Positions 26,994-36,885 of a stretch of 64,000 nucleotides of DNA are shown here, piece by piece (positions within the stretch are counted from its first letter, which is position 1; the number at the start of each line of letters is the position of its first letter). The position numbers and the translations under genes were made by a program. The stretch covers positions 1-64,000 of the forward strand of contig NZ_SMCO01000007.1 of assembly GCF_004346685.1 (NCBI RefSeq), given 5' to 3'. The notes beneath the pieces are model-generated. The model made no database searches and was not told the origin of the DNA. It saw nothing but the letters and a program-made list of their open reading frames with translations. The DNA is from Sulfurirhabdus autotrophica (lineage in GTDB: Bacteria; Pseudomonadota; Gammaproteobacteria; Burkholderiales; SMCO01).

Positions 26994-27111
26994 CGGTTAC
27001 TCTTGTTTAATGGGCTGATTCATCCTAAGATTTTACCTGTTGGTTAAAACATAATAACAATTAAGCACTCTACAGCTGCTTATGCAAGCTGCCTTGTAAT
27101 CAAGGAGGGGT

Positions 27112-28584
27112 ATGTCACAGTTATTGCCATTGTCCAGAGCCGCGCGTCTTCTAGGTGTTTCTCGCGGGGCGCTGCAAAAAAGAATTCAGGATGGCGGTTT
27201 GCCATCATTTGACGGGATGGTAGCCACAAAGGATTTGCTGCTCGCCTATCCCGACACCAAGTTTGAAGAAGATCTGGTTATTGAACGTCTCGAGCAAATT
27301 AAGGAAGAGGCATTCGCCAAGCGTGTCCGCGAACGTGCATTACCAAATAAAGAAGTGCTCGCCGCCCGGCTTTATGAACAAAGTAGAGAGCTGGCCGATG
27401 TGCGAACCCATTTGCAGCAATATCATTCGATTGTTGTTCGTACACAAGATCGTTTGCGAGTCATTCTGGAGACTGGTGCTCCGGATACACCGTCTGAGTT
27501 TGAAGAGCTTTCAGGTTGGCTGAATCAACAACTGGAGGAAGTTTTGGATACTAAAGCGCCCGATACGCTAGATGTGATGGATGACTACCTTCGCGTTGTT
27601 TCTGCGCATGTTATTTTACAACCCAGCCGGCATGAGTTCTTTGTTGATGGTGCAGATACCATACTGGAAGCCGCTCTGCGCTCAGGATTGGCGCTCAACT
27701 ATGGCTGTAGCAGCGGAAACTGTGGCTTATGCAAGGCCAGAATTGTTTCCGGGCAATCCAAGAAAGTGCGTCATCATGATTATGTGCTGAGTGAAGCGGA
27801 AAAAAATATGGGATATGCACTGATGTGCTCCCATACTGCGGTCACTGATCTCATAGTCGAAGCATTGGAAGCATCGCGTCCGGGTGATATTCCTGTTCAG
27901 GAAATACAGGCCAGAGTGAAACTGCTCGAACCGTTGACGGATAAAGTTATGCGATTGCGAGTGCAAACGCCTCGGACTAACCGCTTGCGATTTTTGGCAG
28001 GGCAAAGCGTGAAACTCAGTGTCGGTGAAATCGGGGGAGAGGCCTATTCAGTGGCAAGTTGCCCCTGTGATGACAGAAATCTGGAATTTCACATTCGCAA
28101 TTTGCCCCATGATGCATTCGCTCAGCGGGTTTTTAAAGGGCTTAAAAGTGGCGATACTGTTACAGTAGAAGGCCCTTTTGGTGACTTTGTCATGCACGAC
28201 GAATCACTTCGTTCTCCATTGCTGATTGCCTGCAATAGTGGTTTTGCACCGATAAAAAGTTTAATTGAACACACTATGGCGATCGATACAGTAGAAGATA
28301 TCTATTTATATCGGATGGCTACTTTTACCGGAGGCCACTATCAGTCCAATATTTGCCGTTCCTGGGCGGATGCACTGGACAATTTTCATTACACAGAAGT
28401 ATCAGCAGATGCATTAAGTGATGAGAGTATCAGTGAGATGCTGGAAAAAATAGGGCATGATCATCCGGATTTATCTGCGTTTGATGTTTATTTAGCCGGA
28501 CCTGAAGTGTTTGTGAGCCAAGTGAGAGAATGGCTGCAAGAACAAGGAATACCTAAAGATCAGCTGCTTTGTGCCGTTGTATAG
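27112..28584 (+). CDS. HTH / 2Fe-2S ferredoxin / flavin reductase fusion
   Basis: 490 residues, AAGGAGGGG upstream. N-terminus: LSRAARLLGVSRGALQKRIQDGGL, an excisionase/MerR-like helix-turn-helix. Residues 50-155 are helical and probably coiled coil. Then comes a plant-type 2Fe-2S domain with C199, C204, C207 and C239, followed by an FNR-type FAD/NAD(P) module (PFGDFVMHD; LIACNSGFAPIKSLIEH; VYLAGPEVFV). The reductase half resembles CDP-6-deoxy-glucoseen or phenol hydroxylase reductases. A DNA-binding domain on such an enzyme suggests redox-sensing control of genes; this is inference. No oxygenase partner is nearby. Confidence 0.85.
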   Translation: MSQLLPLSRAARLLGVSRGALQKRIQDGGLPSFDGMVATKDLLLAYPDTKFEEDLVIERLEQIKEEAFAKRVRERALPNKEVLAARLYEQSRELADVRTHLQQYHSIVVRTQDRLRVILETGAPDTPSEFEELSGWLNQQLEEVLDTKAPDTLDVMDDYLRVVSAHVILQPSRHEFFVDGADTILEAALRSGLALNYGCSSGNCGLCKARIVSGQSKKVRHHDYVLSEAEKNMGYALMCSHTAVTDLIVEALEASRPGDIPVQEIQARVKLLEPLTDKVMRLRVQTPRTNRLRFLAGQSVKLSVGEIGGEAYSVASCPCDDRNLEFHIRNLPHDAFAQRVFKGLKSGDTVTVEGPFGDFVMHDESLRSPLLIACNSGFAPIKSLIEHTMAIDTVEDIYLYRMATFTGGHYQSNICRSWADALDNFHYTEVSADALSDESISEMLEKIGHDHPDLSAFDVYLAGPEVFVSQVREWLQEQGIPKDQLLCAVV

Positions 28585-28671
28585 CTTAGCGAGCATTTTG
28601 TCTTGCCAGGGCATTGTTGTCCGCAATTTCATGTTATGTGATTGCCAAATATTGACACAATTGGAGCAACG

Positions 28672-29520
28672 ATGATTCTTCGCGCAGTGTCTCACATTTG
28701 TATGTTTGTGTTCATTGTTTTTGGGGCTTTCCCCTTGCAGACATTAGCCTCGGATACATTGCAGTTTGGCGTTCTCAATCACCGGTCCGTCATTCTTACT
28801 GCACAATTATGGAATCCAATTTTACATTATGTAAGTGAGAAAAGCGGTGTGCCCTTGTCCTTGAAAATGGGTAAGACGGCGGCTGAAACAACGAAAATGA
28901 CCGTAAACGGTGAGTTTGATTTCGTCTATACCAACCATCTTTTTACGCCCGATCGGAATAAATTGGGTTATAAGGTGATCGCGCGCCTTAATACTCAGGG
29001 CATCATGGGGCAGGTTGTAACCCTGGAAGCTTCCTCGATCAAAGCCCTTGCAGATCTTGAAGGCAAGGAAGTGGCATTTCCAACACCTGATGGCTTTACG
29101 GGCTATTGGGTGCCGATGGATGGATTATTAAGGGCAGGTATACACGTTAAACCTGTTTTCACAGGTAATCAGGAATCATCCATGGCGCGCCTGATGATGG
29201 GGGCTGTCGCTGCAGCCGGCGTGAATAGTCAGGTCATGGAAAACTATGCGAGGCGTGAAAAAATCAAGTATCGAATCTTGTATACGTCTGAGGCCTATCT
29301 TAATTTGCCAGTAATGGCTAACCCCCGCATTTCGCATGATAAGGTCGAAAAAGTGCGGCAGGCGTTGATACTGATGGCAAAGGATACCGAAGGAAAGAAA
29401 ATTCTTCAAACTGCGTCTGATATGCTGCAAAGCGAGCAAACGCTTGGCTTTGTATCGGCAGAAAACAAGGATTACGATAATTATCGTCACTTTTATCAAC
29501 ACACACTGGTCCGAGAATAA
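28672..29520 (+). CDS. PhnD-like periplasmic binding protein
   Basis: 282 residues from the ATG with GGAG upstream. Signal peptide core HICMFVFIVFGAFPLQTLA. The mature part has the phosphonate-binding-protein pattern: LQFGVLNHRSVILTAQLWNP, a Tyr/Asn ligand region (FDFVYTNHLF), GKEVAFPTPDGFTGYW and VAAAGVNSQVMENYARR. It is followed after 3 bases by the GGDEF-EAL protein and no permease or ATPase is near, so it probably senses a ligand for that protein instead of serving transport (inference). Confidence 0.87.
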   Translation: MILRAVSHICMFVFIVFGAFPLQTLASDTLQFGVLNHRSVILTAQLWNPILHYVSEKSGVPLSLKMGKTAAETTKMTVNGEFDFVYTNHLFTPDRNKLGYKVIARLNTQGIMGQVVTLEASSIKALADLEGKEVAFPTPDGFTGYWVPMDGLLRAGIHVKPVFTGNQESSMARLMMGAVAAAGVNSQVMENYARREKIKYRILYTSEAYLNLPVMANPRISHDKVEKVRQALILMAKDTEGKKILQTASDMLQSEQTLGFVSAENKDYDNYRHFYQHTLVRE

Positions 29521-29523
29521 CTG

Positions 29524-32500
29524 ATGCGCTTGAAGGCCGGAGTCAAACAATATTGGCGCAGAATGGGATTGCGCGTTCGTTTGTTGTTGCCCATTGCTTT
29601 GATTCTTGTTTCTGCGGGAAGTGTGCGGTCTTACTATTTGGTTGCAGAAGAAAGGGAAGCTGCAATATCCAATTACCAGGACGAGTTAAGTGAGTTGCAC
29701 CTGTATTTAACGCCGCTACTGGTCGAACAATCCATTATTGGGGACTATGCCGCAATAAAACAAACATTGAGCCTGCAAACCAAAGCGCGCGTCAATCTTG
29801 ATTCCATTCGGTGGCATTATCTCAATAATACGCTCATACTTAATGACCCCACGCCGACTCCGCTGGAAGCCCCCGCCTGGTTTGTTCGGTTTGTCGGCAT
29901 TGCCCCTGTAACTTCTGCTTCCCCAATAACATACGGCAGTGAGAATTACGGTGAGCTGCAGCTTGATACTACCCCTGTTCCAGCGATCAATAAAATATGG
30001 ACTCGCTTTACCAGTCAGGTAAAGACTATTTTCGTGGTAATTATTTGTATTTTTATTCTGATTAGCCTCGTGTTACATGGCAATTTGGCTACTCTGCGAC
30101 AGTTATCATCTGCTGCAGATCGCTTCAAGCGTGGAGATCGGAAGGTACGTGTGCAGGTGCGTGGCGCTGCTGAAATCAATGCTGCCGTAACCGCATTTAA
30201 CGATATGGCAGAAGAAGTAGAGCAGTTGCTGCAGTCGAAGCAGGAAAGCCATCATGCATTGCAGGAGCAGTTGCATTTTATGCAGCAACTGTTGGCCGTA
30301 TTGCCAATACCTATTTTTGTAAAAGATGTGGATGAACGCTATCTAAGCTTCAATGCAGCATGGGAAAAACTGTTCGGAATTTCTGGAAAAAGTCTGCTGA
30401 ATAAGCGTTTGGTGGATTTGTACCCGGATTCGCCTGATATTGCAAAAGCGCATCGGGAGAAGGATCTGGCATTAATGGAACAGCCAGGCAAGCAAATTTA
30501 TGAGATTTCAATTCCTGTAAGCGGTGGCGAATGGCGGGATACGATTTACTATAAAGCCACTTTTACCAATATAGACGGCAGTCTTGCGGGCATTATCGGT
30601 GCCATAGTAGATATAACTGAACGTAAGCAGGCGGAGTCGCTGCTGTTTGCGGAAAAGGAACGTGCCGAGATTACTTTCTCCTCTATAGGTGATGCGGTCA
30701 TTTCGACTGATACAAAGGGGCGGGTAGAAGCAATCAATCCGGCCGCTGAGAAGCTGACAGGGTGGAAGGCTGCTGAAGCGAAGGGGCAGTTGCTGGAAGC
30801 CGTATTCCCTATTGTTAACGAAACAACGAAAACACCCGTGGCAAGTTTAATGCAACAGATCATTGTTGAAGGCAAGGCCGTGAGCGCAAGAAATATTATG
30901 CTGCAGGCAAGAAATGGCGAGGAAATAGCCATTGAGAATTCGGCAGCGCCGATTCGAGACCGCAAAGGTAATATTCTGGGCTGTGTACTGGTATTTCATG
31001 ATGTCAGCGAAAAACGGCAACTGTTAGAGCAAATTACTTGGCAGGCTGGCCATGATACTTTGACCAGCCTGCCCAATCGGGTATTGCTTGCGGACCGGTT
31101 GATACGCGCCCTTTCCAATGCACACCGGCAAAATCGGTTGCTGGCAGTGTGTCTGCTGGATCTGGATGAATTTAAACCGGTGAATGATCGTCACGGTCAC
31201 GAGCAGGGGGACCGTCTATTGATCGAAGTGGCAGAACGACTTGAGAAGGCAGTTCGAGGTGGGGATACTGTGGCTCGTCTGGGTGGGGACGAATTCGTAT
31301 TGCTGATTAGCGACCTGAACGATATGGATGCAATGGAAGCGGCGCTGGAGCGTGTTTTAACCGCCGTTTCTGAGCCGTATCTGATCAACGAAGAACCCGT
31401 AAAAATTTCTGCCAGCATTGGTGTGGCTGTTTATCCGCTGGATGATGCGGATTCTGATACGTTGTTGCGACACGCAGATCAGGCAATGTATCAAGCCAAG
31501 CAGGCTGGTCGAAATCGATTTCAATTGTTTGATGCCGACCAGGATATGCAGCAGCAAACCCGTAATCAGGAGCTGGACAAGATCCGTCAGGCATTGCACC
31601 GCAATGAACTGCGGTTGTTTTATCAGCCTAAAGTCAACATGCGTACTGGGCGGGTAGTTGGCATGGAGGCGTTGTTGCGCTGGCACCACCCGGATCGCGG
31701 ATTGATCGGGCCAATGGCGTTTTTACCTTTGGCAGAACAATCTGACATGATTGTGCAAATAGGTGAATGGGTGCTGCATGAAGCCATGCGGCAGATGCAG
31801 GAATGGTTGCGTCAGGGAGAGGTTTGGCCAGTAAGTGTGAATATCGCTGCGCGGCATTTTCAACGACCTGATTTTGTCAGTCTGATAGAGAAAGCTTTGT
31901 CACTTTACCCTGAAGTGCCACCACAATATCTGGAATTGGAAATTCTGGAATCCGCAGCGTTGGGTGATATCCAGCATGTGCATTCTGTTATCACTGAGTG
32001 CCAGAAAATGGGGGTAAATTTCGCGCTGGATGACTTTGGCACGGGTTATTCTTCCTTGACTTATCTGAAACGACTCCCGGCAAATATCATTAAAATCGAT
32101 CAATCTTTTGTTCGAGACATGCTGGATGATCAGGAAGATCTTGCTTTGGTGGAAGCGGTCATCAGTTTGTCCAAAGTGTTTAATCGAGGGGTCATTGCTG
32201 AAGGGGTTGAAACAGTCGAGCACGGTGTATTGCTGTTGCGGTTAGGGTGTGATGAGGCACAAGGGTACGGTATAGCCCGGCCAATGCCGCCAGCAGAAGT
32301 TCTGAATTGGGTTGAGCAATATAAGCCGGACCCCAGCTGGGCACAATGGGCGGATATCAGTTGGGAGCTGTCTGATTTTCCACTGATAGTGGCGCAATAT
32401 GAGCACATCAAGTGGATTGACCAGGTCGTAATGTCGGTGGAAGACCTGCCGCTATTGTTAATGGAAGGGGAAATCGCAGATCAGCATGTGTGTCGTTTTG

Positions 32501-32730
32501 GGCAATGGTATGACCGGCAAGGAAAGGAAAGATATGGCCACTTGACTGAATTCTCGGAACTTGAAGCACTCCATACCAGGGTGCATGCAATTGGGGCTGA
32601 AATTGTTCGTCTGAATCATGAAAGCGAAAGTGAAAAACCCAGAGACTTGGCCAAGGAGCTTTTATTATTAAAAGATCAGATGGTGAAAAAACTGGAAACC
32701 ATACAATTAGCTGTCACTAGGACGCTTTAG
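29524..32730 (+). CDS. PAS-GGDEF-EAL c-di-GMP enzyme with HAMP and C-terminal CZB domain
   Basis: 1068 residues. TM helices around 18-40 and 160-182 flank a periplasmic sensor. HAMP follows (about 185-240), then PAS (about 255-375), PAS (about 385-500), GGDEF with RLGGDEFVLL, and EAL with MEALLRWHHPD and DDFGTGYSSL. The last 110 residues match a CZB zinc-binding domain: H in EHIKWIDQV, C in DQHVCRFGQWY, and H-x3-H in LHTRVHAIG. Both GGDEF and EAL motifs look active, so it may make or degrade c-di-GMP. It is cotranscribed with the PhnD-like gene. Confidence 0.92.
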   Translation: MRLKAGVKQYWRRMGLRVRLLLPIALILVSAGSVRSYYLVAEEREAAISNYQDELSELHLYLTPLLVEQSIIGDYAAIKQTLSLQTKARVNLDSIRWHYLNNTLILNDPTPTPLEAPAWFVRFVGIAPVTSASPITYGSENYGELQLDTTPVPAINKIWTRFTSQVKTIFVVIICIFILISLVLHGNLATLRQLSSAADRFKRGDRKVRVQVRGAAEINAAVTAFNDMAEEVEQLLQSKQESHHALQEQLHFMQQLLAVLPIPIFVKDVDERYLSFNAAWEKLFGISGKSLLNKRLVDLYPDSPDIAKAHREKDLALMEQPGKQIYEISIPVSGGEWRDTIYYKATFTNIDGSLAGIIGAIVDITERKQAESLLFAEKERAEITFSSIGDAVISTDTKGRVEAINPAAEKLTGWKAAEAKGQLLEAVFPIVNETTKTPVASLMQQIIVEGKAVSARNIMLQARNGEEIAIENSAAPIRDRKGNILGCVLVFHDVSEKRQLLEQITWQAGHDTLTSLPNRVLLADRLIRALSNAHRQNRLLAVCLLDLDEFKPVNDRHGHEQGDRLLIEVAERLEKAVRGGDTVARLGGDEFVLLISDLNDMDAMEAALERVLTAVSEPYLINEEPVKISASIGVAVYPLDDADSDTLLRHADQAMYQAKQAGRNRFQLFDADQDMQQQTRNQELDKIRQALHRNELRLFYQPKVNMRTGRVVGMEALLRWHHPDRGLIGPMAFLPLAEQSDMIVQIGEWVLHEAMRQMQEWLRQGEVWPVSVNIAARHFQRPDFVSLIEKALSLYPEVPPQYLELEILESAALGDIQHVHSVITECQKMGVNFALDDFGTGYSSLTYLKRLPANIIKIDQSFVRDMLDDQEDLALVEAVISLSKVFNRGVIAEGVETVEHGVLLLRLGCDEAQGYGIARPMPPAEVLNWVEQYKPDPSWAQWADISWELSDFPLIVAQYEHIKWIDQVVMSVEDLPLLLMEGEIADQHVCRFGQWYDRQGKERYGHLTEFSELEALHTRVHAIGAEIVRLNHESESEKPRDLAKELLLLKDQMVKKLETIQLAVTRTL

Positions 32731-32842
32731 TAAGGTTTGAGTTCAGATGTTTATGAGATAAGCAGTGGACTGATGGCTGGTGTTATTTCCAATGATTTTG
32801 CTGATGGATAAATTATGGCAGAGTCGTTGCAACTTCCTAAGT

Positions 32843-33595
32843 TCAGGAAGGTAAGCTGAAGTATATGGCCTCTTGTAAAGCATCCCGGGCTATGTCGTAA
32901 TCAGGCCGCAATTCGATTGCTTTGCTAAAAGAAGCGATAGCCTCTTTTAATAGTTCTGCACCCATATAAGCTAAACCGATATTGAAATAAAGCTCGTGAT
33001 TGTCTGGAGACAAGGCAATTGCTTCAGTATAGCAATTGACGGCCACATCAAAGCTGCCTATGCCATGGCAAATGATGCCAAGATTAACCCATCCAGGATA
33101 AAAATCCGGGTTGAGCGTGAGACCTCTCTGGTAGGCAAAAGCGGCATTAGTGTTGTCACCCTGGTTTTGTAAAGCGACACCCAAACCAAAAAAAGGAGAG
33201 GGAAACAGCGGGTTGGCGGCAATGGCTTTTTTGAAATGTTCGCAAGCTTCCGTAAATTTTTCCTGTTGATTCAACAGGGTGCCTAAATTACTGTGTGCTT
33301 CGGGAAAACGCGGCGTAATTTCTATAGCGGTATTGTAATGAGCAATGGCGTCTTCGATCTTGTCGAGGGCATCATAGGCACGGGCAATATTGTAGTGGCA
33401 AATTGCGGCGCGCTTTCCTTTGCTGGATGCATTACTACCAAAGAGGTCTTTTGCTTTGAGAAAGCTATCCAGTGCTTCTGTATATTTTCCCAGATCATAG
33501 AGCGCATTTCCTTCATCAATGAAGGATGAGATAGCTTGCGATTCCAGTTTTTGCGCCGTGGCGATAGCCCCGGCACTAGTGTGTTTGTTTTTCAT
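32843..33595 (-). CDS. TPR repeat protein
   Basis: 250 residues, cytoplasmic. About six tetratricopeptide repeats, e.g. ALYDLGKYTEALDSFLKAKDLF, ARAYDALDKIEDAIAHYNTAIEI, then HSNLGTLLNQQEKFTEACEHF and later units ending near YFSLPS. No catalytic domain is present, so it is a protein-binding scaffold with an unknown partner. It is convergent with the GGDEF-EAL gene and downstream of the second diguanylate cyclase on the same strand. Confidence 0.88.
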   Translation of the reverse strand: MKNKHTSAGAIATAQKLESQAISSFIDEGNALYDLGKYTEALDSFLKAKDLFGSNASSKGKRAAICHYNIARAYDALDKIEDAIAHYNTAIEITPRFPEAHSNLGTLLNQQEKFTEACEHFKKAIAANPLFPSPFFGLGVALQNQGDNTNAAFAYQRGLTLNPDFYPGWVNLGIICHGIGSFDVAVNCYTEAIALSPDNHELYFNIGLAYMGAELLKEAIASFSKAIELRPDYDIARDALQEAIYFSLPS

Positions 33596-33736
33596 GAAAC
33601 AACTAGCGGCTTATTTTCAGATTACTTTAATGAAAATTAGCGAGATTGAAGTACAATTTTCAGCTGCAGTAATAGATAGGATCAAGTGGCGTAAATTTAC
33701 GGCTATATTGGCGTTCGGTATGGGTTCTAATCTCGA

Positions 33737-34666
33737 TTATTCAGCCGCCAATTTAAAACAATTCCTTCCTGCATCTTTCGCAGCGTAAAGGGCCGCGTCT
33801 GCTCTTAAAGTGAGTGCGTGGCCATTCTCATTTGGTTTGAGTTGGGCTATTCCGGCACTAAAAGTGATCTTGATTGACTTGTCGTTATAAATTAAGGGAG
33901 ATTTTTGGATAACCTGTTTCAAGCGGTTGAGCACAAATTCTGCCCCTTTAGTATCTGAATCCGGCAGAATAAGCAAAAATTCCTCCCCGCCATAACGAAC
34001 CAGCACATCACTCTCCCGTAAAACCGATTTGGCAACCATGGTTAAGTGCAGCAGCAGCTTGTCACCCGCATCATGCCCATAGTCGTCGTTAATTTTTTTA
34101 AAGTGATCAATGTCGATCATAGTGACGCTTAGGCGAGCGCCTGTTCGTATTGAAAGCGCGACTTCACGGGCTAGTATCTTGTCCATAGCACGGCGATTCT
34201 GAGCGCCAGTCAAGGGGTCTTCGTTCAACTGAAGACGCGTTTCTTGAAGCTCTGCATTTAAACTATCCAGTGATAGTTTTGTGGCGAGTAATTCATTTCG
34301 CGAGCTTTCTACTGTGCCAAATATCGCATTCGCTTTTTCAACAATGTTGGCAAGAATTTTCAACATTTCCTGTTTTTCTTGCGCGGCACTTAAATCATCA
34401 ATGGAATGACGTATTTCCTGATTCTGTTTTCCTATTTCAGAGGCGCAGTTTGCGGTTGTATGGGTGATGGAATCCAGCGATGTCCGCACCAATAGCATAA
34501 TTTCTAAACAGGGATTGTCTGCCTGGCTAAGTTTTTCGGGGGGTGTTTCACCAGATATTTTATAGTAATGCATTGAATAATTTTCGGGTGTAGGGGTTAA
34601 GCCTAACTCGGTTAAATGCAATAGCGTTGCACGTGCAAGTTCAGATACAGGTTTTGATGAGGCCAT
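33737..34666 (-). CDS. Cytoplasmic diguanylate cyclase (GGDEF)
   Basis: 309 residues. The N-terminal 150 residues are helical without membrane segments (start MASSKPVSELARATLLHLTE, then a coiled coil around 100-145). The GGDEF domain follows: NEDPLTGAQNRRAMD, DIDHFKKINDDYGHDAGD and the active site RYGGEEFLLILPD. It makes c-di-GMP from GTP. No RxxD inhibitory site is obvious before GGEEF. It lies divergent from mpl, separated by about 160 bases, and close to another c-di-GMP gene. Confidence 0.93.
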   Translation of the reverse strand: MASSKPVSELARATLLHLTELGLTPTPENYSMHYYKISGETPPEKLSQADNPCLEIMLLVRTSLDSITHTTANCASEIGKQNQEIRHSIDDLSAAQEKQEMLKILANIVEKANAIFGTVESSRNELLATKLSLDSLNAELQETRLQLNEDPLTGAQNRRAMDKILAREVALSIRTGARLSVTMIDIDHFKKINDDYGHDAGDKLLLHLTMVAKSVLRESDVLVRYGGEEFLLILPDSDTKGAEFVLNRLKQVIQKSPLIYNDKSIKITFSAGIAQLKPNENGHALTLRADAALYAAKDAGRNCFKLAAE

Positions 34667-34825
34667 AAACTAAAGAGAATAAAATGTGAGGGTTTTATTG
34701 GATTGTATATTAATTCAATAATTATCGTCGATGATAATACTGATAAAATGCAGCTTGTTAAAGCAAGTGGTATAACTGGTTGCTGTAAGGGTTTTTTAGT
34801 TTTTTCACCGGAAATCGATTTAAGT

Positions 34826-36175
34826 ATGCATATTCATATTCTCGGAATCTGCGGTACCTTCATGGGAGGTATTGCAGTATTGGCCAAACAGGCAGGTCAC
34901 AAAGTGACTGGCTGTGATGCCAATGTTTACCCACCTATGAGTACCCAGTTGGAAGCGCAGGGTATTGTGTTGGTGGAAGGATTCAGTCCGGATCAAATCA
35001 AGCTGGAGCCGGATGTTTTTGTCATCGGCAATGTGGTTTCCCGTGGCAATCCGCTGATGGAGGAAATTCTTAATCGCGGCTTACCTTATATCTCCGGACC
35101 TCAATGGCTGGCAGAAAATGTGTTGCGGGATAAATGGGTACTGGCTGTGGCGGGCACCCATGGTAAAACTACCACCAGTGCCATGCTCGCTTGGGCGTTG
35201 GAGTGCGGGGGGCTGAATCCGGGGTTTTTAGTTGGGGGTGTCCCCCAGAATTTCGGTGTGTCTGCACGCTTGACTGATTCTCCGTTTTTTGTGGTTGAAG
35301 CAGACGAATACGACACAGCGTTTTTCGATAAGCGTTCCAAGTTTGTTCATTATCGCCCGCGAACAGCTATTCTTAATAATCTGGAATTTGATCATGCCGA
35401 TATTTTTCAGGACCTGGCCGCGATTGAAACGCAATTTCATCATTTGGTGCGTACAGTGCCGGGTAATGGGCTGGTTCTGGTGAATGGTTTTGAAGAAAGC
35501 CTTAAACGTGTATTGGCGCGGGGATGCTGGACGCCGGTGGAACAACTATCCGCAGTCGATGGCTGGGAGGCATCAGAGCAATCTGCTGAAGGGCAGTTTG
35601 CAGTCAGCTTCAAAGGTGAAAAACAGGGTGATCTGAAATGGCCATTGTTAGGCGCACATAACCGCCATAATGCGCTGGCCGCAATCGGGGCCGCTCGCCA
35701 TGCTGGTGTGCCGGCCAAAGTTGGGATCGAAGCGTTAAGTCAGTTTGTTAATGTAAAACGGCGCATGGAAATGAGAGGTGTTGTAAACAACATCACGGTT
35801 TACGATGATTTTGCCCATCACCCTACAGCCATCGAAACAACCTTGTGTGGCCTGCGAACCAAGGTGGGCAATGCACGTATTCTGGCTGTATTGGAGCCGC
35901 GCTCCAATACCATGAAAATGGGCGTAATGAAGGATACACTGGCCGCCAGTCTGGCAGCAGCAGATCGGGTGTTTTGCTATGGTGAGAATCTTGGCTGGGA
36001 TGTAGCTACCGCGCTCAAGCCATTAGGTGACAAGTCCGTTATTTTGAATGATTTGTCCAAGTTGGTGGAAGCGATAGCGGCTACCGCACAACCGGGAGAC
36101 CATATTCTTGTGATGAGTAATGGGGGGTTTGGTGGGATTCACGAAAAATTACTTAAGGCACTGGGTAACCAGTAA
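34826..36175 (+). CDS. mpl: UDP-MurNAc:L-Ala-gamma-D-Glu-mDAP ligase
   Basis: 449 residues from MHIHILGICGTFMGG, the standard Mpl start; an upstream in-frame TTG at 34703 would add a stretch not found in the family. Mur ligase features: VAGTHGKTTTSAMLAWALE (ATP loop), EADEYDTAFFDKRSKFVHY, NLEFDHADIF, and YDDFAHHPTAIETTL. It recycles murein tripeptide released during wall turnover by joining it to UDP-MurNAc. Confidence 0.96.
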   Translation: MHIHILGICGTFMGGIAVLAKQAGHKVTGCDANVYPPMSTQLEAQGIVLVEGFSPDQIKLEPDVFVIGNVVSRGNPLMEEILNRGLPYISGPQWLAENVLRDKWVLAVAGTHGKTTTSAMLAWALECGGLNPGFLVGGVPQNFGVSARLTDSPFFVVEADEYDTAFFDKRSKFVHYRPRTAILNNLEFDHADIFQDLAAIETQFHHLVRTVPGNGLVLVNGFEESLKRVLARGCWTPVEQLSAVDGWEASEQSAEGQFAVSFKGEKQGDLKWPLLGAHNRHNALAAIGAARHAGVPAKVGIEALSQFVNVKRRMEMRGVVNNITVYDDFAHHPTAIETTLCGLRTKVGNARILAVLEPRSNTMKMGVMKDTLAASLAAADRVFCYGENLGWDVATALKPLGDKSVILNDLSKLVEAIAATAQPGDHILVMSNGGFGGIHEKLLKALGNQ

Positions 36176-36179
36176 AGTC

Positions 36180-36217
36180 AGATACGGTCATTGAGGGGGA
36201 GCTTAATCACCGTATCT
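36180..36217. terminator. Hairpin between convergent genes
   Basis: AGATACGGT (36180-36188) and ACCGTATCT (36209-36217) are exact complements with a 20-base loop, placed between the ends of mpl and the leftward secreted-protein gene. No long T tract on either side. Confidence 0.5.
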
Positions 36218-36228
36218 GGGGTGGTTAA

Positions 36229-36885
36229 TTAAAAGCCAGTGGCAAGGCCATTCACAAAAAAATCTACTTGAGGGGTATTGGATATCACCTTGTAACCCAT
36301 CAGTTTCAGGTCTTTTTTGTCGAAGATACCGTTTCCATCCATATCTATGACGATATCTGGCGCAGTGCCTTCTATGACAGCCACAAACAGGTGCGATGGC
36401 GTTTTTTCTCCGACTGTACCGAATGAATCAGGTGCACCAATAATCCAGGTAGACCAGATTTCTGTGCTGGTAGCACTTTGGTTGGTAACCGTATTGATGT
36501 TGAACAAATTTGAAAGATTGTGCCCCGGGCCGGCGCCGATTTTTGTGGAACTCAGCAGCACTACCAGGCCAGGGAAGTGATCGCGGTTAGTGCCCAGGCT
36601 GAAAGAGCCTGGAAACGGGCCCGCATTCTGCAAGGGACCAGGGCCTGTTAGCTCAGGTGTGACGCCAGTAGATGCCAAATCTGTGTTAAACCCAATAGAA
36701 AGGTCAACCAAAAAAGCCCGGCTGCCAATGCCTGCCAGATCGCCTTTGCCAGGGGCAAATATTTTGATAGAAGCTGACTTATCATCATCCCCTCGGTTAT
36801 CTGCATGCGCAGGGCTGAAAATAACGGATGTGGCCAGAATGGCGAATGGAATTATGGTTATCCATTTGTTTAGCTTGATTGACAT
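36229..36885 (-). CDS. Secreted protein with dockerin-like calcium loop
   Basis: 218 residues. Signal peptide: KLNKWITIIPFAILATSVIF ending SPAHA. The mature part is rich in Gly, Asn and Thr with predicted beta strands. Near the C-terminus DMDGNGIFDKKDLKLMGY has the D-x-D-x-N/D-G-x-x-D spacing of a calcium-binding loop. No Cys. I recognise no family. An exported, possibly extracellular, structural or binding protein is likely. Monocistronic. Confidence 0.65.
   Translation of the reverse strand: MSIKLNKWITIIPFAILATSVIFSPAHADNRGDDDKSASIKIFAPGKGDLAGIGSRAFLVDLSIGFNTDLASTGVTPELTGPGPLQNAGPFPGSFSLGTNRDHFPGLVVLLSSTKIGAGPGHNLSNLFNINTVTNQSATSTEIWSTWIIGAPDSFGTVGEKTPSHLFVAVIEGTAPDIVIDMDGNGIFDKKDLKLMGYKVISNTPQVDFFVNGLATGF

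Noticed and set aside
33519-33788. 89-codon plus-strand frame between the TPR and cyclase genes
   Set aside because: It overlaps the ends of both leftward genes in antisense and shows no own signals; the 141-base gap is simply intergenic.
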